Notes under the pieces: model-generated | The model's input: only the letters and a program-made list of their open reading frames with translations | Database searches by the model: none | What the model was told of the DNA's origin: nothing | Shown here: in pieces, positions 23,940 through 33,147 of the stretch | Position numbering within the stretch: position 1 is the first letter of the stretch | Layout: each line of letters begins with the position of its first letter | From: Deltaproteobacteria bacterium | GTDB taxonomy: Bacteria > Myxococcota_A > Polyangia > GCA-2747355 | Direction of reading: 5' to 3' | Assembly (NCBI GenBank): GCA_020633415.1 | Contig: JACKDQ010000003.1 | Coordinates: 1 to 64,000, forward strand | DNA: 64,000 nucleotides | Translations under genes and position numbers: made by a program

Positions 23940-25760
23940 ATGTCGGTTGTTAACGCCGCTGCCTATCATTTTGCTTCCCTTGATCAGCTGCCCGAGCGAC
24001 GCAAGGCGCTCAGTGCGCTGTGCCATCAGTTGGCGCTCAAGGGGACGATCCTGCTGAGCCGCGAAGGGATCAATCTTTTCGTCGCTGGGGAGCGTGCTGC
24101 GATCGATCGCCTGTTTGCGCATTTGCGCGCTGACCCTGCGCTCGCTGAGTTGAACCACAAGGAGAGCGAGAGCGACGAGCAGCCCTTTTCACGGATGCTG
24201 GTGAAGATCAAGCGCGAGATCATCAGTTTTGGCGTTGCCGATATCGACCCGGTGGGCGCACCGGCGCCGCGGGTTAGCGCGCGGCAACTCAAGAGCTGGT
24301 TGGATGCGGGAGAGCCTGTCGTTCTGCTCGACACGCGAAACGACTATGAAGTTGCGCTTGGCACATTCGACAACGCCGTGACCTTGCCGATCTCGCGCTT
24401 TCGCGATTTCCCGCAGGCCGTTGCCAAGTTGCCGCGATCGCTGCGCCAGCGGCGCATCGTCTCGTTCTGTACCGGCGGAATCCGCTGCGAGAAAGCCGCT
24501 CCAATGCTGATCAAAGCGGGCTTCTCCGACGTCTATCAGCTCGATGGCGGTATCTTGAAGTATTTCGAGGAATGCGGCGGCGATCACTATCTCGGCGATT
24601 GCTATGTGTTCGACAAGCGCGTCGCGCTCGACAGCACGTTGCACGAAACCGAGGCCGTTGCCTGTTATGTCTGTCAGTCGGTTGTTACCAAGAGCGAGCA
24701 GCACGATCCGCGGTTTGTCCCTGGCGTATCATGCCCCGCCTGCTTTCGAACCCGCGAACAGCGTGCGCGCGACCGGCGAGAGCTTCGACAAGCGCAAATT
24801 GCTGCCGTCGCCGATCCGCTGCCGGGCGCGTCACCATATACCAACAGGCGCCCGGTCAACGTGCCTGAGGCCTACGATGGCGCAAGCCTGGTCGAGTTTC
24901 TAGCGAAGTTCTTGCCGCACGCTCAAGGCGGCTGTTGGCAGGCTGCGGTCGAGCGCGGTGAGCTGTCGCGGAGAGGTGTTGTACTCCGATCCGATGCGAC
25001 AGTGCGCGCGGGTGACCAGTTGCTTCATACGATCCCCAACACCGTCGATCCTCCGGTGAATGCCGCGATCGTTGTGCTCTACGAGGATGAGGCGATGTTT
25101 GTCGTCGCCAAGCCGGCGCCGCTGCCGGTGCATCCGTGCGGGCGCTTCAATCGCAATACGCTGACATATATCCTCAATAAGGCGATTCCCGAACGGAAGT
25201 TGCGGCCGGTGCATCGGCTCGACGCCAACACCACCGGCGTTCAGGTGTTTGCCAAAACCAAAGAGGATGCGCGACATCTCCAGCAGCAGTTTGAGCGGCG
25301 AGAAGTCACCAAACGCTACCTGATCGAGGTCTGTGGCGTGCCGTCTTGGACCGAGCGTGACTGTCGAACGCTGATCACCGCCGACGCGGGAGCATCAGGA
25401 ACGCGTCAGGCGGCTGTGGCAAAAGACTCGGATCGGCCAACGCGTTCGGCGCGGGCGATCTTTCGTGTGCTCGGCGCTGATCGCGACCACGCATTGCTGA
25501 GCGCCAATGCGCTTAGCGGGCGCACCAACCAATTGCGCGTGCAACTGAGCGACTTGGGTTTTCCGATCCGTGGTGATCGCGCCTATGATGGAACGCTTGA
25601 CCCCGAACAAGCGCTGACGATCACCGACGGAGGGGTGTTGCATCTGCACGCAGCCGAATTGCGACTGCGACATCCGCGGGCGTCGACGGAGATCGCTTTT
25701 AGCGCGCCGGAGCCTGCGTGGCTCGAGGCGCTTCGTCGACGGTTAGACGTTGTAGGATGA
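23940..25760 (+). CDS. TrhO-type rhodanese fused to RluA-family pseudouridine synthase
   Basis: This 606-residue protein joins two RNA-modifying modules. Residues 1 to about 285 match TrhO (YceA/UPF0176), which makes 5-hydroxyuridine at the tRNA wobble position: LALKGTILLSREGINLF, the rhodanese catalytic Cys177 in VSFCTGGIRCEKAAPML, and a Cys-rich tail (VACYVCQSVV, SCPACFRTREQR) likely to bind metal. Residues about 305-606 are an RluA-type pseudouridine synthase with an S4-like start (VPEAYDGASLVEFLAKFLP), the catalytic Asp428 in PVHRLDANTTG, and SGRTNQLRVQLSDLGFPI. The ATG at 23940 lacks an obvious ribosome-binding site. Both halves look catalytically complete. Covalent coupling of the two activities suggests a shared RNA target; that is inference. 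Confidence 0.9.
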   Translation: MSVVNAAAYHFASLDQLPERRKALSALCHQLALKGTILLSREGINLFVAGERAAIDRLFAHLRADPALAELNHKESESDEQPFSRMLVKIKREIISFGVADIDPVGAPAPRVSARQLKSWLDAGEPVVLLDTRNDYEVALGTFDNAVTLPISRFRDFPQAVAKLPRSLRQRRIVSFCTGGIRCEKAAPMLIKAGFSDVYQLDGGILKYFEECGGDHYLGDCYVFDKRVALDSTLHETEAVACYVCQSVVTKSEQHDPRFVPGVSCPACFRTREQRARDRRELRQAQIAAVADPLPGASPYTNRRPVNVPEAYDGASLVEFLAKFLPHAQGGCWQAAVERGELSRRGVVLRSDATVRAGDQLLHTIPNTVDPPVNAAIVVLYEDEAMFVVAKPAPLPVHPCGRFNRNTLTYILNKAIPERKLRPVHRLDANTTGVQVFAKTKEDARHLQQQFERREVTKRYLIEVCGVPSWTERDCRTLITADAGASGTRQAAVAKDSDRPTRSARAIFRVLGADRDHALLSANALSGRTNQLRVQLSDLGFPIRGDRAYDGTLDPEQALTITDGGVLHLHAAELRLRHPRASTEIAFSAPEPAWLEALRRRLDVVG

Positions 25761-25782
25761 GGGCCGTGTCGACGTCGGCGCT

Positions 25783-26475
25783 TTGGCGCGCACGAGTTGC
25801 GCTCGTCTTGTTGCCGTGAAGCCGCTGCTCAAACTCGATGAGGCGCTCACCCCTGACGGCCGACGCTTGATCCTCTATCGGCGCGATTCGACTTTCCATA
25901 TCAATGTCGACAATCAGCAACTGATGAGCAGTGAGCGCTTTGGCTCCGAAGAGGCGCTGGCCGAGCTGGGCTGTCGAGGACTTGGCGCTGAAGGCCGGGT
26001 GCTGATCGGCGGCTTGGGCATGGGCTTCACACTGCGTGCGGCGCTTGATCGGCTGCCTGGCTCTGCGCGCGTCGTCGTGGCCGAAGTCTTTCCTCAAGTG
26101 GTCGCCTGGAATCGGCAATACTTCGCTGCGCTGGCCGGCTGTCCACTCGACGACCGTCGGGTGAAGGTCGAGCAACAAGATGTCGCGGAGCTGCTCGATC
26201 GGGCGCGCTACGAAAGCATCATGCTCGACGTCGACAATGGTCCCGATGCGTTGACGCTCGATCGCAACCGACGCCTTTACGATGTGTCGGGTTTGCGCCG
26301 GATCCGCGGGGCGCTGAGCAACGATGGTCGGTTGGCCGTGTGGTCGGCCGCCGAGGACCGTGGTTTCGCGCGCCGACTGCGCAGCGCAGGCTTTGCCGTG
26401 ACGGTTGAGCGCGTTCGCGCCCAGGGCCGGCGTGGAGCGCGTCACGTGATCTTTGTCGCGCGTCGCTTAGATTAG
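25783..26475 (+). CDS. Spermidine-synthase-like (class I methyltransferase fold) protein
   Basis: This protein of 219-230 residues has the nucleotide-fold core of polyamine aminopropyltransferases and related methyltransferases: RVLIGGLGMGFTLRAALDR (cofactor loop), VVVAEVFPQVVAWNRQYF (acidic strand), VKVEQQDVAELL and ESIMLDVDNGPDAL. It lacks the full N-terminal domain of true spermidine synthases and may act on another substrate. The start is unclear: TTG 25783 or GTG 25816, neither with a ribosome-binding site; it follows the TrhO-RluA stop closely and may be translated by coupling. Confidence 0.75.
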   Translation: MARTSCARLVAVKPLLKLDEALTPDGRRLILYRRDSTFHINVDNQQLMSSERFGSEEALAELGCRGLGAEGRVLIGGLGMGFTLRAALDRLPGSARVVVAEVFPQVVAWNRQYFAALAGCPLDDRRVKVEQQDVAELLDRARYESIMLDVDNGPDALTLDRNRRLYDVSGLRRIRGALSNDGRLAVWSAAEDRGFARRLRSAGFAVTVERVRAQGRRGARHVIFVARRLD

Positions 26476-26485
26476 GTCGTTCGCA

Positions 26486-27004
26486 CTAGTCGAGCGGGCC
26501 GCATTGCATGCGGTTGGCGTGACATGCTGGCGCCAAGGGACTCGGACACTGCTCTTTCGGCCCGTTGGGTGTACAGGCACAGGTGGTCACCGGTACGCAG
26601 GGACCCCAGCATCCGGCGCCGCTGTCGGTGACCACGTAGCCCGCTGGGCAGCTCGGTTGGGCTGCTCGGCAAGCGACGCCGCTGATGTTGCAGTTCGGGT
26701 GCGCTGGCAAATCAGTGCAGCGCGCGATCGGTACGCACTCGCCCCAACAGTCGCCGACGACTAGCCGTGCCTGGCCGAGCGGACAGGCCAGCGGCAGCGA
26801 TTTGCAGCTGACATTTGCGGGATCGCAGCTGCCCGACTGCGCAGCGTCAGCTGATGCGCCGTCAGCTGTCGGTGGCAGGCCATCGCTGGTGGTCGTCGCG
26901 TCGACGGTTGTGCCAGCCTCGAGCGTAGCAGCGTCGGTGCCGGTTGTTCGGGTGTCTTGGCAGGCCAGCCCGAACATACAGCAGCTGATCAGCAGCAATC
27001 GCAT
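26486..27004 (-). CDS. Cys-rich lipoprotein
   Basis: This 172-residue protein starts at ATG 27004, with AGGAGG 5 bp upstream, and has a lipoprotein signal (LLLISCCMFGLACQD, lipid on the Cys of LAC). After a Thr/Ala/Asp linker it has a Cys-rich part with about 14 Cys, in repeats such as CPLGQARLVVGDCWGECVPI and CPAGYVVTDSGAGCWGPCVP. The two repeats share the frame C-P-x-G-x5-8-D-x-x-x-C-W-G-x-C-V-P, a duplicated disulfide-knot-like module. The function is unknown; proteins of this layout are common on the surface of Myxococcota. Confidence 0.8.
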   Translation of the reverse strand: MRLLLISCCMFGLACQDTRTTGTDAATLEAGTTVDATTTSDGLPPTADGASADAAQSGSCDPANVSCKSLPLACPLGQARLVVGDCWGECVPIARCTDLPAHPNCNISGVACRAAQPSCPAGYVVTDSGAGCWGPCVPVTTCACTPNGPKEQCPSPLAPACHANRMQCGPLD

Positions 27005-27226
27005 TGGTCCTCCTTGGTGACGGCAGATGCTAGTGAACTTTGTCGCCTGGGGCCATGGACAAATGTTGTTACCGCCAGGTTACGGCGGGCGGGGGGGCGC
27101 GACGCTCAGCTGGCTGAAATCTCGCAGTTTTCGGTTTGGCATGTCGACTGCATTGCTGGACTGCGCATGCCGACTGGATGTTGACGTTGGCTGATGTTTG
27201 ACACCGCACGCGGTGGAGGAAGCCAG

Positions 27227-27838
27227 ATGGGTCGTTCTGTCATTTGCTGGGGACTTGTCGTGCTGACCGTCGCCGTCGGCTGCGGCGCAGAGCAGAACGC
27301 GAGCACGGAGACCTTCGTTGGCAAAGCCGATGACGGGCATGGGTTTCGGGCGTCCCTGACGCGCGCCTGGCTGTTCACCCGCGTTGATCAGCCGGCACCT
27401 GCGGTGCGGTTGCGTTGGCGCGAGGGCGCTTGTCAAAGCGACTTGCCGGGGCCGAGCTCGCCGTTTGCACTCGCCAATCAGCGCGTACCTAACGATCCGA
27501 TGGGCGATCGTGTCTTTGCAGTCGTTTCGACCGCCGCGCTGGCTCTCGGTGCACCGCGAGCCGACGATCAGCTGCCGCCGCTAGCTTGTGCTGAGCTCGA
27601 AGTCTTTCGCCTGACAACAGCGGATCACCAAGAGCTACGCCGGGCTGCGCCCTATGTCACGGGGCAAATCGACGCGGAGATCGCGCAGTTGCTCGCGCAG
27701 CGCGCGAGCGTACCCCAGGTGTACGCCTGCCAAGCGCAGATTTTGCCCGGCGACTTCGAATTGGCCGAGCAGGAGCCGTATCGCGCGCTGATCCCCTGCG
27801 GCGCCGCGGGGTCTGTCAGCCTGTTGCTGCAACGCTAG
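27227..27838 (+). CDS. Lipoprotein of unknown function
   Basis: This 203-residue protein starts at ATG 27227, with GGAGG 10 bp upstream, and has a lipoprotein signal (VICWGLVVLTVAVGCGAEQ). The start of the mature protein reads STETFVGKADDGHG, after which a compact domain follows with two or more Cys (ACAELEVFRL, VYACQAQILPGDFELAE). I recognise no domain. It is divergent from the Cys-rich lipoprotein gene, sharing a 222-bp intergenic region. Confidence 0.7.
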   Translation: MGRSVICWGLVVLTVAVGCGAEQNASTETFVGKADDGHGFRASLTRAWLFTRVDQPAPAVRLRWREGACQSDLPGPSSPFALANQRVPNDPMGDRVFAVVSTAALALGAPRADDQLPPLACAELEVFRLTTADHQELRRAAPYVTGQIDAEIAQLLAQRASVPQVYACQAQILPGDFELAEQEPYRALIPCGAAGSVSLLLQR

Positions 27839-27880
27839 CGGCGTCTGTCATCTCTGGTGCATTCGCGTTACACTGCGCCC

Positions 27881-29089
27881 ATGAAAAAGACTGGGTTGAT
27901 CGCGGTGTGTGTCTGCTTCGTGGGGTGTTCGGAAAACGTGGTGACGCCACCGGCGACGTTTGACGCTGGCTTCGGGCGCGATGGCTTCGTAGGCCCTGAC
28001 TTCAGCTTGATCTGCTCGGCCTGCAGTACGGGCTGTTGCCAAGCAGGGCGGTGCTACCTCGATCAGGACACCCGATGCGGTGTCGACTGCGTTGATTGCA
28101 CCGCCGACGCCAAGACTTGTGTGGCCGGCGCCTGTGTAACGGCACAGACCTGCGCGGCAGCCTGCAAGACGAAAAACGGTTGCTGTACGAGCAGTGACGT
28201 CTGCAACGAAAAACCCGATGAGACTGCCTGCGGTTTCGGTGGTGCAGCCTGCACCCCATGCAAAACTGGCCAGTCTTGCGATGCGGTTGTCGGTGGCTGC
28301 GCCGATCCGGTGCCAATAAAGCAAATCCTCACGCTCAAGGATGCCAAGCTCAGCAAAGGTTGCGACACGCTGATCAACAACGACTGCGAGTTGTGGTTGC
28401 TGGCCAAGGTGCTCGGTGGCTCCTTCGTGGTTCCGATTCAGGTCGTCGCCAAGGCGGGAACGGCGACGTACGCACAGGTTTTGGCCGTCGTCGAGCAGAG
28501 CAAGATGGTCGGCACGCAGATTGAGATCGAAGCCTGGGATGCCGATGACTTTAGTGGAAGCGATCAGATCGGTATCTGCAGCGGTACCGTCGACGCGGCG
28601 GCAGTTTCGGCCGGATCGATCTCGCTGTCCTGCAAGGCCGGTGCAGACTCAGATGCATTAACTTCGATGAAGGTCGCTATCAGCAACGGTGCCAAAGGCG
28701 CGTACCTGGTAACGGTTGCTGATTTCAAGCTTGAGCGAAACTGTACGAGTGTCAGTCTCAAGGACCAGATCGTCAGCGAAGTGGCCTGTTACCCATACGT
28801 TGAGGCGACGGTGGGCAGCCAGAAGACGAAGACCGGTTACAAGGGCTCATCGAACAAGGGCGCAGTCTTGGCCTTTAATCATCCGCTATTTGTGGTCGAT
28901 GGCGCCGATCTGACCAAAAACGGTGTCGCCGTCGAGATAAAGAGCGAGGTTGGCGATAGCCAGACCAACAAGCCAGAGATCGGCAACTGCACGGTCCAAG
29001 TCACACCGCAAGCGTTGACGCTTGGCGAAGTTGTTGCGGCTTGCGGCAAGGCGACGGCCAATCTCAAGCTCTTCTTCGAGGCGCTCTAG
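27881..29089 (+). CDS. Lipoprotein with Cys-rich N-terminal region
   Basis: This 402-residue protein starts at ATG 27881, giving a lipoprotein signal (TGLIAVCVCFVGCSEN). No good ribosome-binding site is visible. Residues 45-140 are Cys-rich (CSACSTGCCQAGRCYLDQDT, CAAACKTKNGCCTSSDVC), like the disulfide-rich spacers of other Myxococcota surface lipoproteins. The remaining 250 residues form two similar beta-rich parts, one with QIEIEAWDADDFSGSDQIG (C2-like wording for a calcium-type loop) and one with VVACGKATANLKLFFEAL at the end. The function is unknown. Confidence 0.75.
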   Translation: MKKTGLIAVCVCFVGCSENVVTPPATFDAGFGRDGFVGPDFSLICSACSTGCCQAGRCYLDQDTRCGVDCVDCTADAKTCVAGACVTAQTCAAACKTKNGCCTSSDVCNEKPDETACGFGGAACTPCKTGQSCDAVVGGCADPVPIKQILTLKDAKLSKGCDTLINNDCELWLLAKVLGGSFVVPIQVVAKAGTATYAQVLAVVEQSKMVGTQIEIEAWDADDFSGSDQIGICSGTVDAAAVSAGSISLSCKAGADSDALTSMKVAISNGAKGAYLVTVADFKLERNCTSVSLKDQIVSEVACYPYVEATVGSQKTKTGYKGSSNKGAVLAFNHPLFVVDGADLTKNGVAVEIKSEVGDSQTNKPEIGNCTVQVTPQALTLGEVVAACGKATANLKLFFEAL

Positions 29090-29108
29090 CGGCCCCTGTC
29101 GCGAGCAG

Positions 29109-29687
29109 TTAGGGCCGGGCGCGGCCCAACGCCTTGACGCTCTTGACCAGCGTCGGAATTGCCGACGACGGTCCGAGATAGATCGCCTTGATCGCTCGGC
29201 CGAGTGCGCTGGCTTTGGTCAGGCTGACGCTGCGTTTCTGGTAGCGGTAAAAGACGCGATCTTGATCGATCTCGAGCACCATGAAGCCGTGCTTCTTCAT
29301 ATCGCTGTCGACGGCCGCCATAAACTGTTTGAGCAACGGATCGCTGGCGCTGATCCCCTGCTGTTTGAAGCCCTTGTGCCAAGCGTCGCGGATCTTGCTG
29401 GCTGGCACGTTTCGGACGAAGCGGTCGAGAATCTTCACGCATCCCGAGGTCTTTTGTAGACTGGAATCGGTCTGGGCCGCCTTGCTCGCGTAAATCGCGA
29501 CGGCGTAGACATCGATCCCCATCATCGCTTCTCGGACGCCGACGCCGACAACCTGTGCGGGTTGGCCCCCGCAAGTGGTGGTGTCGGCAAAGTGCTGGCC
29601 CGTTTCCGGATCTTTGATCGCCTCGGCGGTCAGGGGAATCGACAGCAAGCAGATCGCTACGCCGATGTTTCGCAACGTTGAGCGCAT
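29109..29687 (-). CDS. Chalcone isomerase-like family exported protein
   Basis: This 192-residue protein starts at ATG 29687, preceded by AAGGAG 8 bp upstream; a longer frame start is rejected because the signal peptide (RNIGVAICLLSIPLTAEA) begins here. The mature protein matches the chalcone isomerase-like fold: VVGVGVREAMMGIDVYAVAI, then KILDRFVRNVPASKIRDAW, and KHGFMVLEIDQDRVFYRY. Bacterial members are not thought to act on chalcone, and some bind fatty acids. It lies 22 bp behind the E1-beta gene in the same direction and is probably co-transcribed with it. Confidence 0.82.
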   Translation of the reverse strand: MRSTLRNIGVAICLLSIPLTAEAIKDPETGQHFADTTTCGGQPAQVVGVGVREAMMGIDVYAVAIYASKAAQTDSSLQKTSGCVKILDRFVRNVPASKIRDAWHKGFKQQGISASDPLLKQFMAAVDSDMKKHGFMVLEIDQDRVFYRYQKRSVSLTKASALGRAIKAIYLGPSSAIPTLVKSVKALGRARP

Positions 29688-29709
29688 GGTATTTCTCCTT
29701 AGTGCCCGA

Positions 29710-30795
29710 TTAGGCAACCGTTTGCGCGACTGTGCGCGCTGCATTGAGGATGTCGCTCTGCTGTGGAACCGAGGCGTTCTCCAACCGGGGGTTGAGCCCG
29801 ATTCCCGGGACATCAGCCCCGGCGAGGAGTCGCGGAGGTGCCTGCAGCTGATAGAAACAGTGCTCAGTGATCTCGCGCAGGATGTGCTCGCCGAAGTTGC
29901 AGACCGGTGTGTCTTCGTTGATCACCAAAGCCCGCCCTGTGCGAGACACGGACTCAAAGACCAACTCCCGGTCCCACGGATAGAGCGAGCGTAGATCGAT
30001 CAAGTCGACGCTGATGCCCTCGGCCGCGAGTTCCCTGCAAGCCAGTTCGGCCAACGGCACGTGGCGGGCGTAGCTGATGATCGTCAGGTCGTCGCCGGAG
30101 CGCACGCGTCGCGCTTGGCCGATCGGGACCTGGTAGTCGGTTAGTCCGCTCGGCCATTGCGGCTGCCACGTTTCGCGTAGCTTTGCGACCTCGTTGAGCG
30201 TGCGACCAGCCGGCGCGTCGATGCGCTTTTTCAGGTCGCTCTCGCTGAGGCCCTCCAGTCCTGGCAGTGGCTCGGTTCCTCGCGTGCGGATCAGCGCTTT
30301 GGGATAGAGGAACATCACCGGGTTCGGATCTTTCAGCGCAGAGATCATCAGTCCGTAGGCGTCGATCGGCCGTGATGGCAAGACGATCTTCCAGCCCGGG
30401 ATGTGCGCCATGATCGATTCGAAACTGTGGGAGTGGTAGACCGAACCGTGAATGCCGGCGCCGACGACGGTCATGCAAACCATGTTTGCGTTGTATTGAC
30501 CGGCTGATGTCCAGTGGGTGTTGCCGGCGAGCTTGAGCAGGTCGATGGTGTTGAAGATGTAGTCGCAAAACTGGATCTCGCAGACCGGCTTTTGGCCGGC
30601 GAGCGCAAGGCCGAGCGCATGCGCGATGATGCCGCGCTCGTCGAGCGGAGAGTTCCAGGCGGTGCGCAGCCCCTGGGTTGCGGTGAAGACGCCGCCTAGC
30701 GGCGGGCCGACGTCTTCGCCAAAAATGTCAGTCACCCCAAGGTGCTCTTCCCCGTAGTGCAACGCCAGCCGAATCGCTTGAGCCATTGTCAGCAT
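29710..30795 (-). CDS. 2-oxoacid dehydrogenase E1 component, beta subunit (branched-chain type)
   Basis: This 361-residue protein is the E1-beta partner of a thiamine-diphosphate dehydrogenase. Motifs include FGEDVGPPLGGVF, the substrate/cofactor-site stretch VCEIQFCDYIFNTIDLLKLA, VYHSHSFESIMAHIPGWKIV and DLIDLRSLYPWD; the EIQF-DYIF wording is closest to branched-chain 2-oxoacid dehydrogenase. The first codons overlap the E1-alpha stop by 7 bp, so translation is coupled. No E2 or E3 gene is in the window, so they must be elsewhere. Substrate choice between branched-chain oxoacids and pyruvate is inferred. Confidence 0.9.
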   Translation of the reverse strand: MLTMAQAIRLALHYGEEHLGVTDIFGEDVGPPLGGVFTATQGLRTAWNSPLDERGIIAHALGLALAGQKPVCEIQFCDYIFNTIDLLKLAGNTHWTSAGQYNANMVCMTVVGAGIHGSVYHSHSFESIMAHIPGWKIVLPSRPIDAYGLMISALKDPNPVMFLYPKALIRTRGTEPLPGLEGLSESDLKKRIDAPAGRTLNEVAKLRETWQPQWPSGLTDYQVPIGQARRVRSGDDLTIISYARHVPLAELACRELAAEGISVDLIDLRSLYPWDRELVFESVSRTGRALVINEDTPVCNFGEHILREITEHCFYQLQAPPRLLAGADVPGIGLNPRLENASVPQQSDILNAARTVAQTVA

Positions 30796-31772
30796 TTGCT
30801 CGGCTCCGTGGTAGCGAAGATGTGATCGTAGATCGACTCGGGCGCGGGATGTGGTTCGTTCTTGGCCTGCTGAAGGAAGTCGCCCATGCGCTGGCGCTCT
30901 TGATCGAGCCAGCTATCGAACTGCGCGCTTTCGATCAGGCCCTCGCCAAGGAGCTGCTCCGCGTAGCGCGACAGCGGGTCGACCTCGGCGCCTTCGGGGA
31001 CGCGGTTACCGCCAGAACTCGAGGAGTGGCCGTGCAGTCGGCTAACAAAGGCCTCGATTAGGACCGGCCTGCGCTCGTTGCGCACGACCTGCATGGCGCT
31101 CGCGATGACCTCGTACGAGGCACTCACATCGTTGCCATCTACGACGTGGCTCTCTATGCCGAACCCCGCTGCGATGTCGGCGACGCGGCTATGACCGTGG
31201 ACTTCGCTGTAGCGCGTCGAGATACCGTACTTGTTGTTTGTGACGATGTAGAGGATCGGCAGCTCCCAGCCGGGCTGCGTCGACCAGTTGAGGCCGATAG
31301 TGAAGTCGCCTTCGGCGGTTCCTGCGTCACCGGACGTCGTAATCGTGATGCCGGTGCCGCCGTGGCGCTTTTGTGCACGCGCCGTTCCGGTTGCCACCGC
31401 GGACTGGGTCTGGATCGTCGAAGTGACGGGAACCACATTCCATTGTCGCCGACAGTAGTGACCGCAAAAATTGCGTCCGCCGGTAAACGGGTCGGTGACT
31501 CGCACCGCCATTTGGCGGATCGCGTCGAGCGGATCCATGCCCATCGCGACCATCGTTGCCGAGTTTCGGTAGTGGAAGTGAAAGAAGTCGTGATCAAGCG
31601 TGGCGCCCGGACGCGCCAGAACGCCCAAGCAGGTATTGAAGGCCTCTTCGCCGGGGCCGCCGATCCAAAAGAACCCATCTGCGGATTTGGACATCATGAT
31701 CAGGCGCTCTTCGAGGGCGCGCGCGGTGATCATCGACCGCAGGATACGAAGCTTGGTATCGCTATCGAGCAT
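30789..31772 (-). CDS. 2-oxoacid dehydrogenase E1 component, alpha subunit (branched-chain type)
   Basis: This 327-residue protein starts at ATG 31772 (a longer open frame adds an unlikely 49 residues). It has LRSMITARALEERLIMMSKS at the N-terminus and WIGGPGEEAFNTCLGVLA, then the thiamine-diphosphate motif GDAGTAEGDFTIGLNWSTQP ending in IVTNNKYGIST (the GD(G/A)...NN pattern). HGHSSSSGGNRVPEGAEVDP contains the phosphorylation-loop-like Ser/His stretch. It pairs with the beta subunit downstream to decarboxylate 2-oxoacids in the first step of oxidative breakdown. It is divergent from the membrane protein gene at 31947. Confidence 0.9.
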   Translation of the reverse strand: MLDSDTKLRILRSMITARALEERLIMMSKSADGFFWIGGPGEEAFNTCLGVLARPGATLDHDFFHFHYRNSATMVAMGMDPLDAIRQMAVRVTDPFTGGRNFCGHYCRRQWNVVPVTSTIQTQSAVATGTARAQKRHGGTGITITTSGDAGTAEGDFTIGLNWSTQPGWELPILYIVTNNKYGISTRYSEVHGHSRVADIAAGFGIESHVVDGNDVSASYEVIASAMQVVRNERRPVLIEAFVSRLHGHSSSSGGNRVPEGAEVDPLSRYAEQLLGEGLIESAQFDSWLDQERQRMGDFLQQAKNEPHPAPESIYDHIFATTEPSKC

Positions 31773-31946
31773 CGTGCTCCAATCGAGGGAAGTGGGACCT
31801 ATTGCGGCGAGAATAAAAGAACATTTTTTGCCGAGAGACAACAGGCTTGTCGTTCTGAGGCCGCAGAGCCCAGCGAAACGCCGATCTGGCGATCGGACTT
31901 GGCCGAGCGGATCGAGCAAGCTAAGGTCGACCGGCTGATCGGAGCG

Positions 31947-33032
31947 ATGCGGCGTTTGTTGATGGAGAACCGCCAGGATTCAACCCAAGCGATGCGCTGG
32001 TTGGTCGGCCTTTCGTTGATCGGAACGCTGGCGATCGGCATCTTTTTGCGCTGGTTTCTCGCCGGTGGCGTTGGCCTTCGCTGGGACTTTGGCTACCTGC
32101 GCCATGCTCACTCGCACCTCGGTTACTACGGGGTGCTGTTTCCTCTCGCCTGGCTGGGTTGGCGCGTCGCCGACGCGCGCGCGCCCTCGCGCCGGATGTT
32201 GTTGGTCTACCTGATCGCTGTCGTGGTGGCAGTGGGCGGTTTTCTGCGCGCCGGCTATGGCGTTGAGGCGATCGTTGCCAGCACCGTTGTCGGCGGGATT
32301 TGGTTGATTTCGGCCTGGCGCCTGCGCACGCACTGTCGCGCTCTATCCGATCCGCTGGCGCTGGTCTTGCCGAGCGTCGTTGCGGCTCAATCATGCGTTG
32401 CGCCGATCGCCTATTTCTTGCGTCGCGACCCGCTGCTGGCCCAAGGGTTGGTCTCGACCTTTCTGTCGTTGCTGCTGCTCGGGGTTTTGGTCCCGTCGAC
32501 GCTAGCGGCGCTACGTCGGCGGATCATCGCTTGGCCGGCGCTGTTTGCCCTGGCAGTGCTTGCCGCCTGTGGCCTGGGCGTTTGGCCGGGGCTGGCAACA
32601 CGTGTCGGGCTGATCGGCTACGCGTTGGCGATTGGCTTTAGTCTGCTCAGACCTTTGCCGATGCTGTCGCGCATCGAGCTCGGCGTTTGGAGCGCGATGT
32701 GTGTTGGACTTTTGGCGCTCGCTTTGGGGCTGCTGCCCAACAACCGATCGGTAGCGATCGGCGCGATCCATTTCGTAATTCTATCGGTGATCATCGGCAG
32801 TCTGGCGCCAGCGTGGTTGCCACGTCGACTGGCCTGGTGGATCTGGGTACTCCACCATCTCGCCGTCGGGGTTTTGACGATCGCGGTGGTTCTCCAGGGG
32901 CTGCGCCCACCGCCTTGGGCACCGCGGCTAGCTGCAGTCGCTGGAGCGACGATCGGTTTGTGGTGGTTGACGGTGCTGCTGGCAAACGTGATCGCGCCGA
33001 AACTGGCTGCTGGGCGTCGCCGAGCACGCTGA
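31947..33032 (+). CDS. Polytopic membrane protein of unknown function
   Basis: This protein of about 361 residues has about ten to twelve membrane segments. I choose ATG 31947; the frame is open upstream to 31146 but that part lies on top of the divergent E1-alpha gene, and TTG 31899 or ATG 31962 are other possible starts. The first helix begins near RWLVGLSLIGTLAIGIFLR. The second segment carries a His cluster, RHAHSHLGYYGVLFPLAWLG, and a late segment has WVLHHLAVGVLTIAV. Paired in-membrane His residues recall heme-binding NnrS or cytochrome-oxidase-subunit-I-like proteins, but no family is certain. Confidence 0.72.
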   Translation: MRRLLMENRQDSTQAMRWLVGLSLIGTLAIGIFLRWFLAGGVGLRWDFGYLRHAHSHLGYYGVLFPLAWLGWRVADARAPSRRMLLVYLIAVVVAVGGFLRAGYGVEAIVASTVVGGIWLISAWRLRTHCRALSDPLALVLPSVVAAQSCVAPIAYFLRRDPLLAQGLVSTFLSLLLLGVLVPSTLAALRRRIIAWPALFALAVLAACGLGVWPGLATRVGLIGYALAIGFSLLRPLPMLSRIELGVWSAMCVGLLALALGLLPNNRSVAIGAIHFVILSVIIGSLAPAWLPRRLAWWIWVLHHLAVGVLTIAVVLQGLRPPPWAPRLAAVAGATIGLWWLTVLLANVIAPKLAAGRRRAR

Positions 33033-33147
33033 AGCGCGGTGCAGTTACAGGGCTGGCGCCAGCCTTTTGAAATGAAAAGCTAATTTCCGGAGGGCCGGAG
33101 CTCAGCTTGGTCTTGATCGGTTCGGGGCTTTCGCCTAGTGTGCAGCG

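Noticed and set aside
31146..31946. Long open plus-strand extension before the membrane protein gene
   Set aside because: It overlaps the E1-alpha gene on the other strand, has no hydrophobic pattern, and is a typical antisense frame in G+C-rich DNA; the real start is put at 31947.
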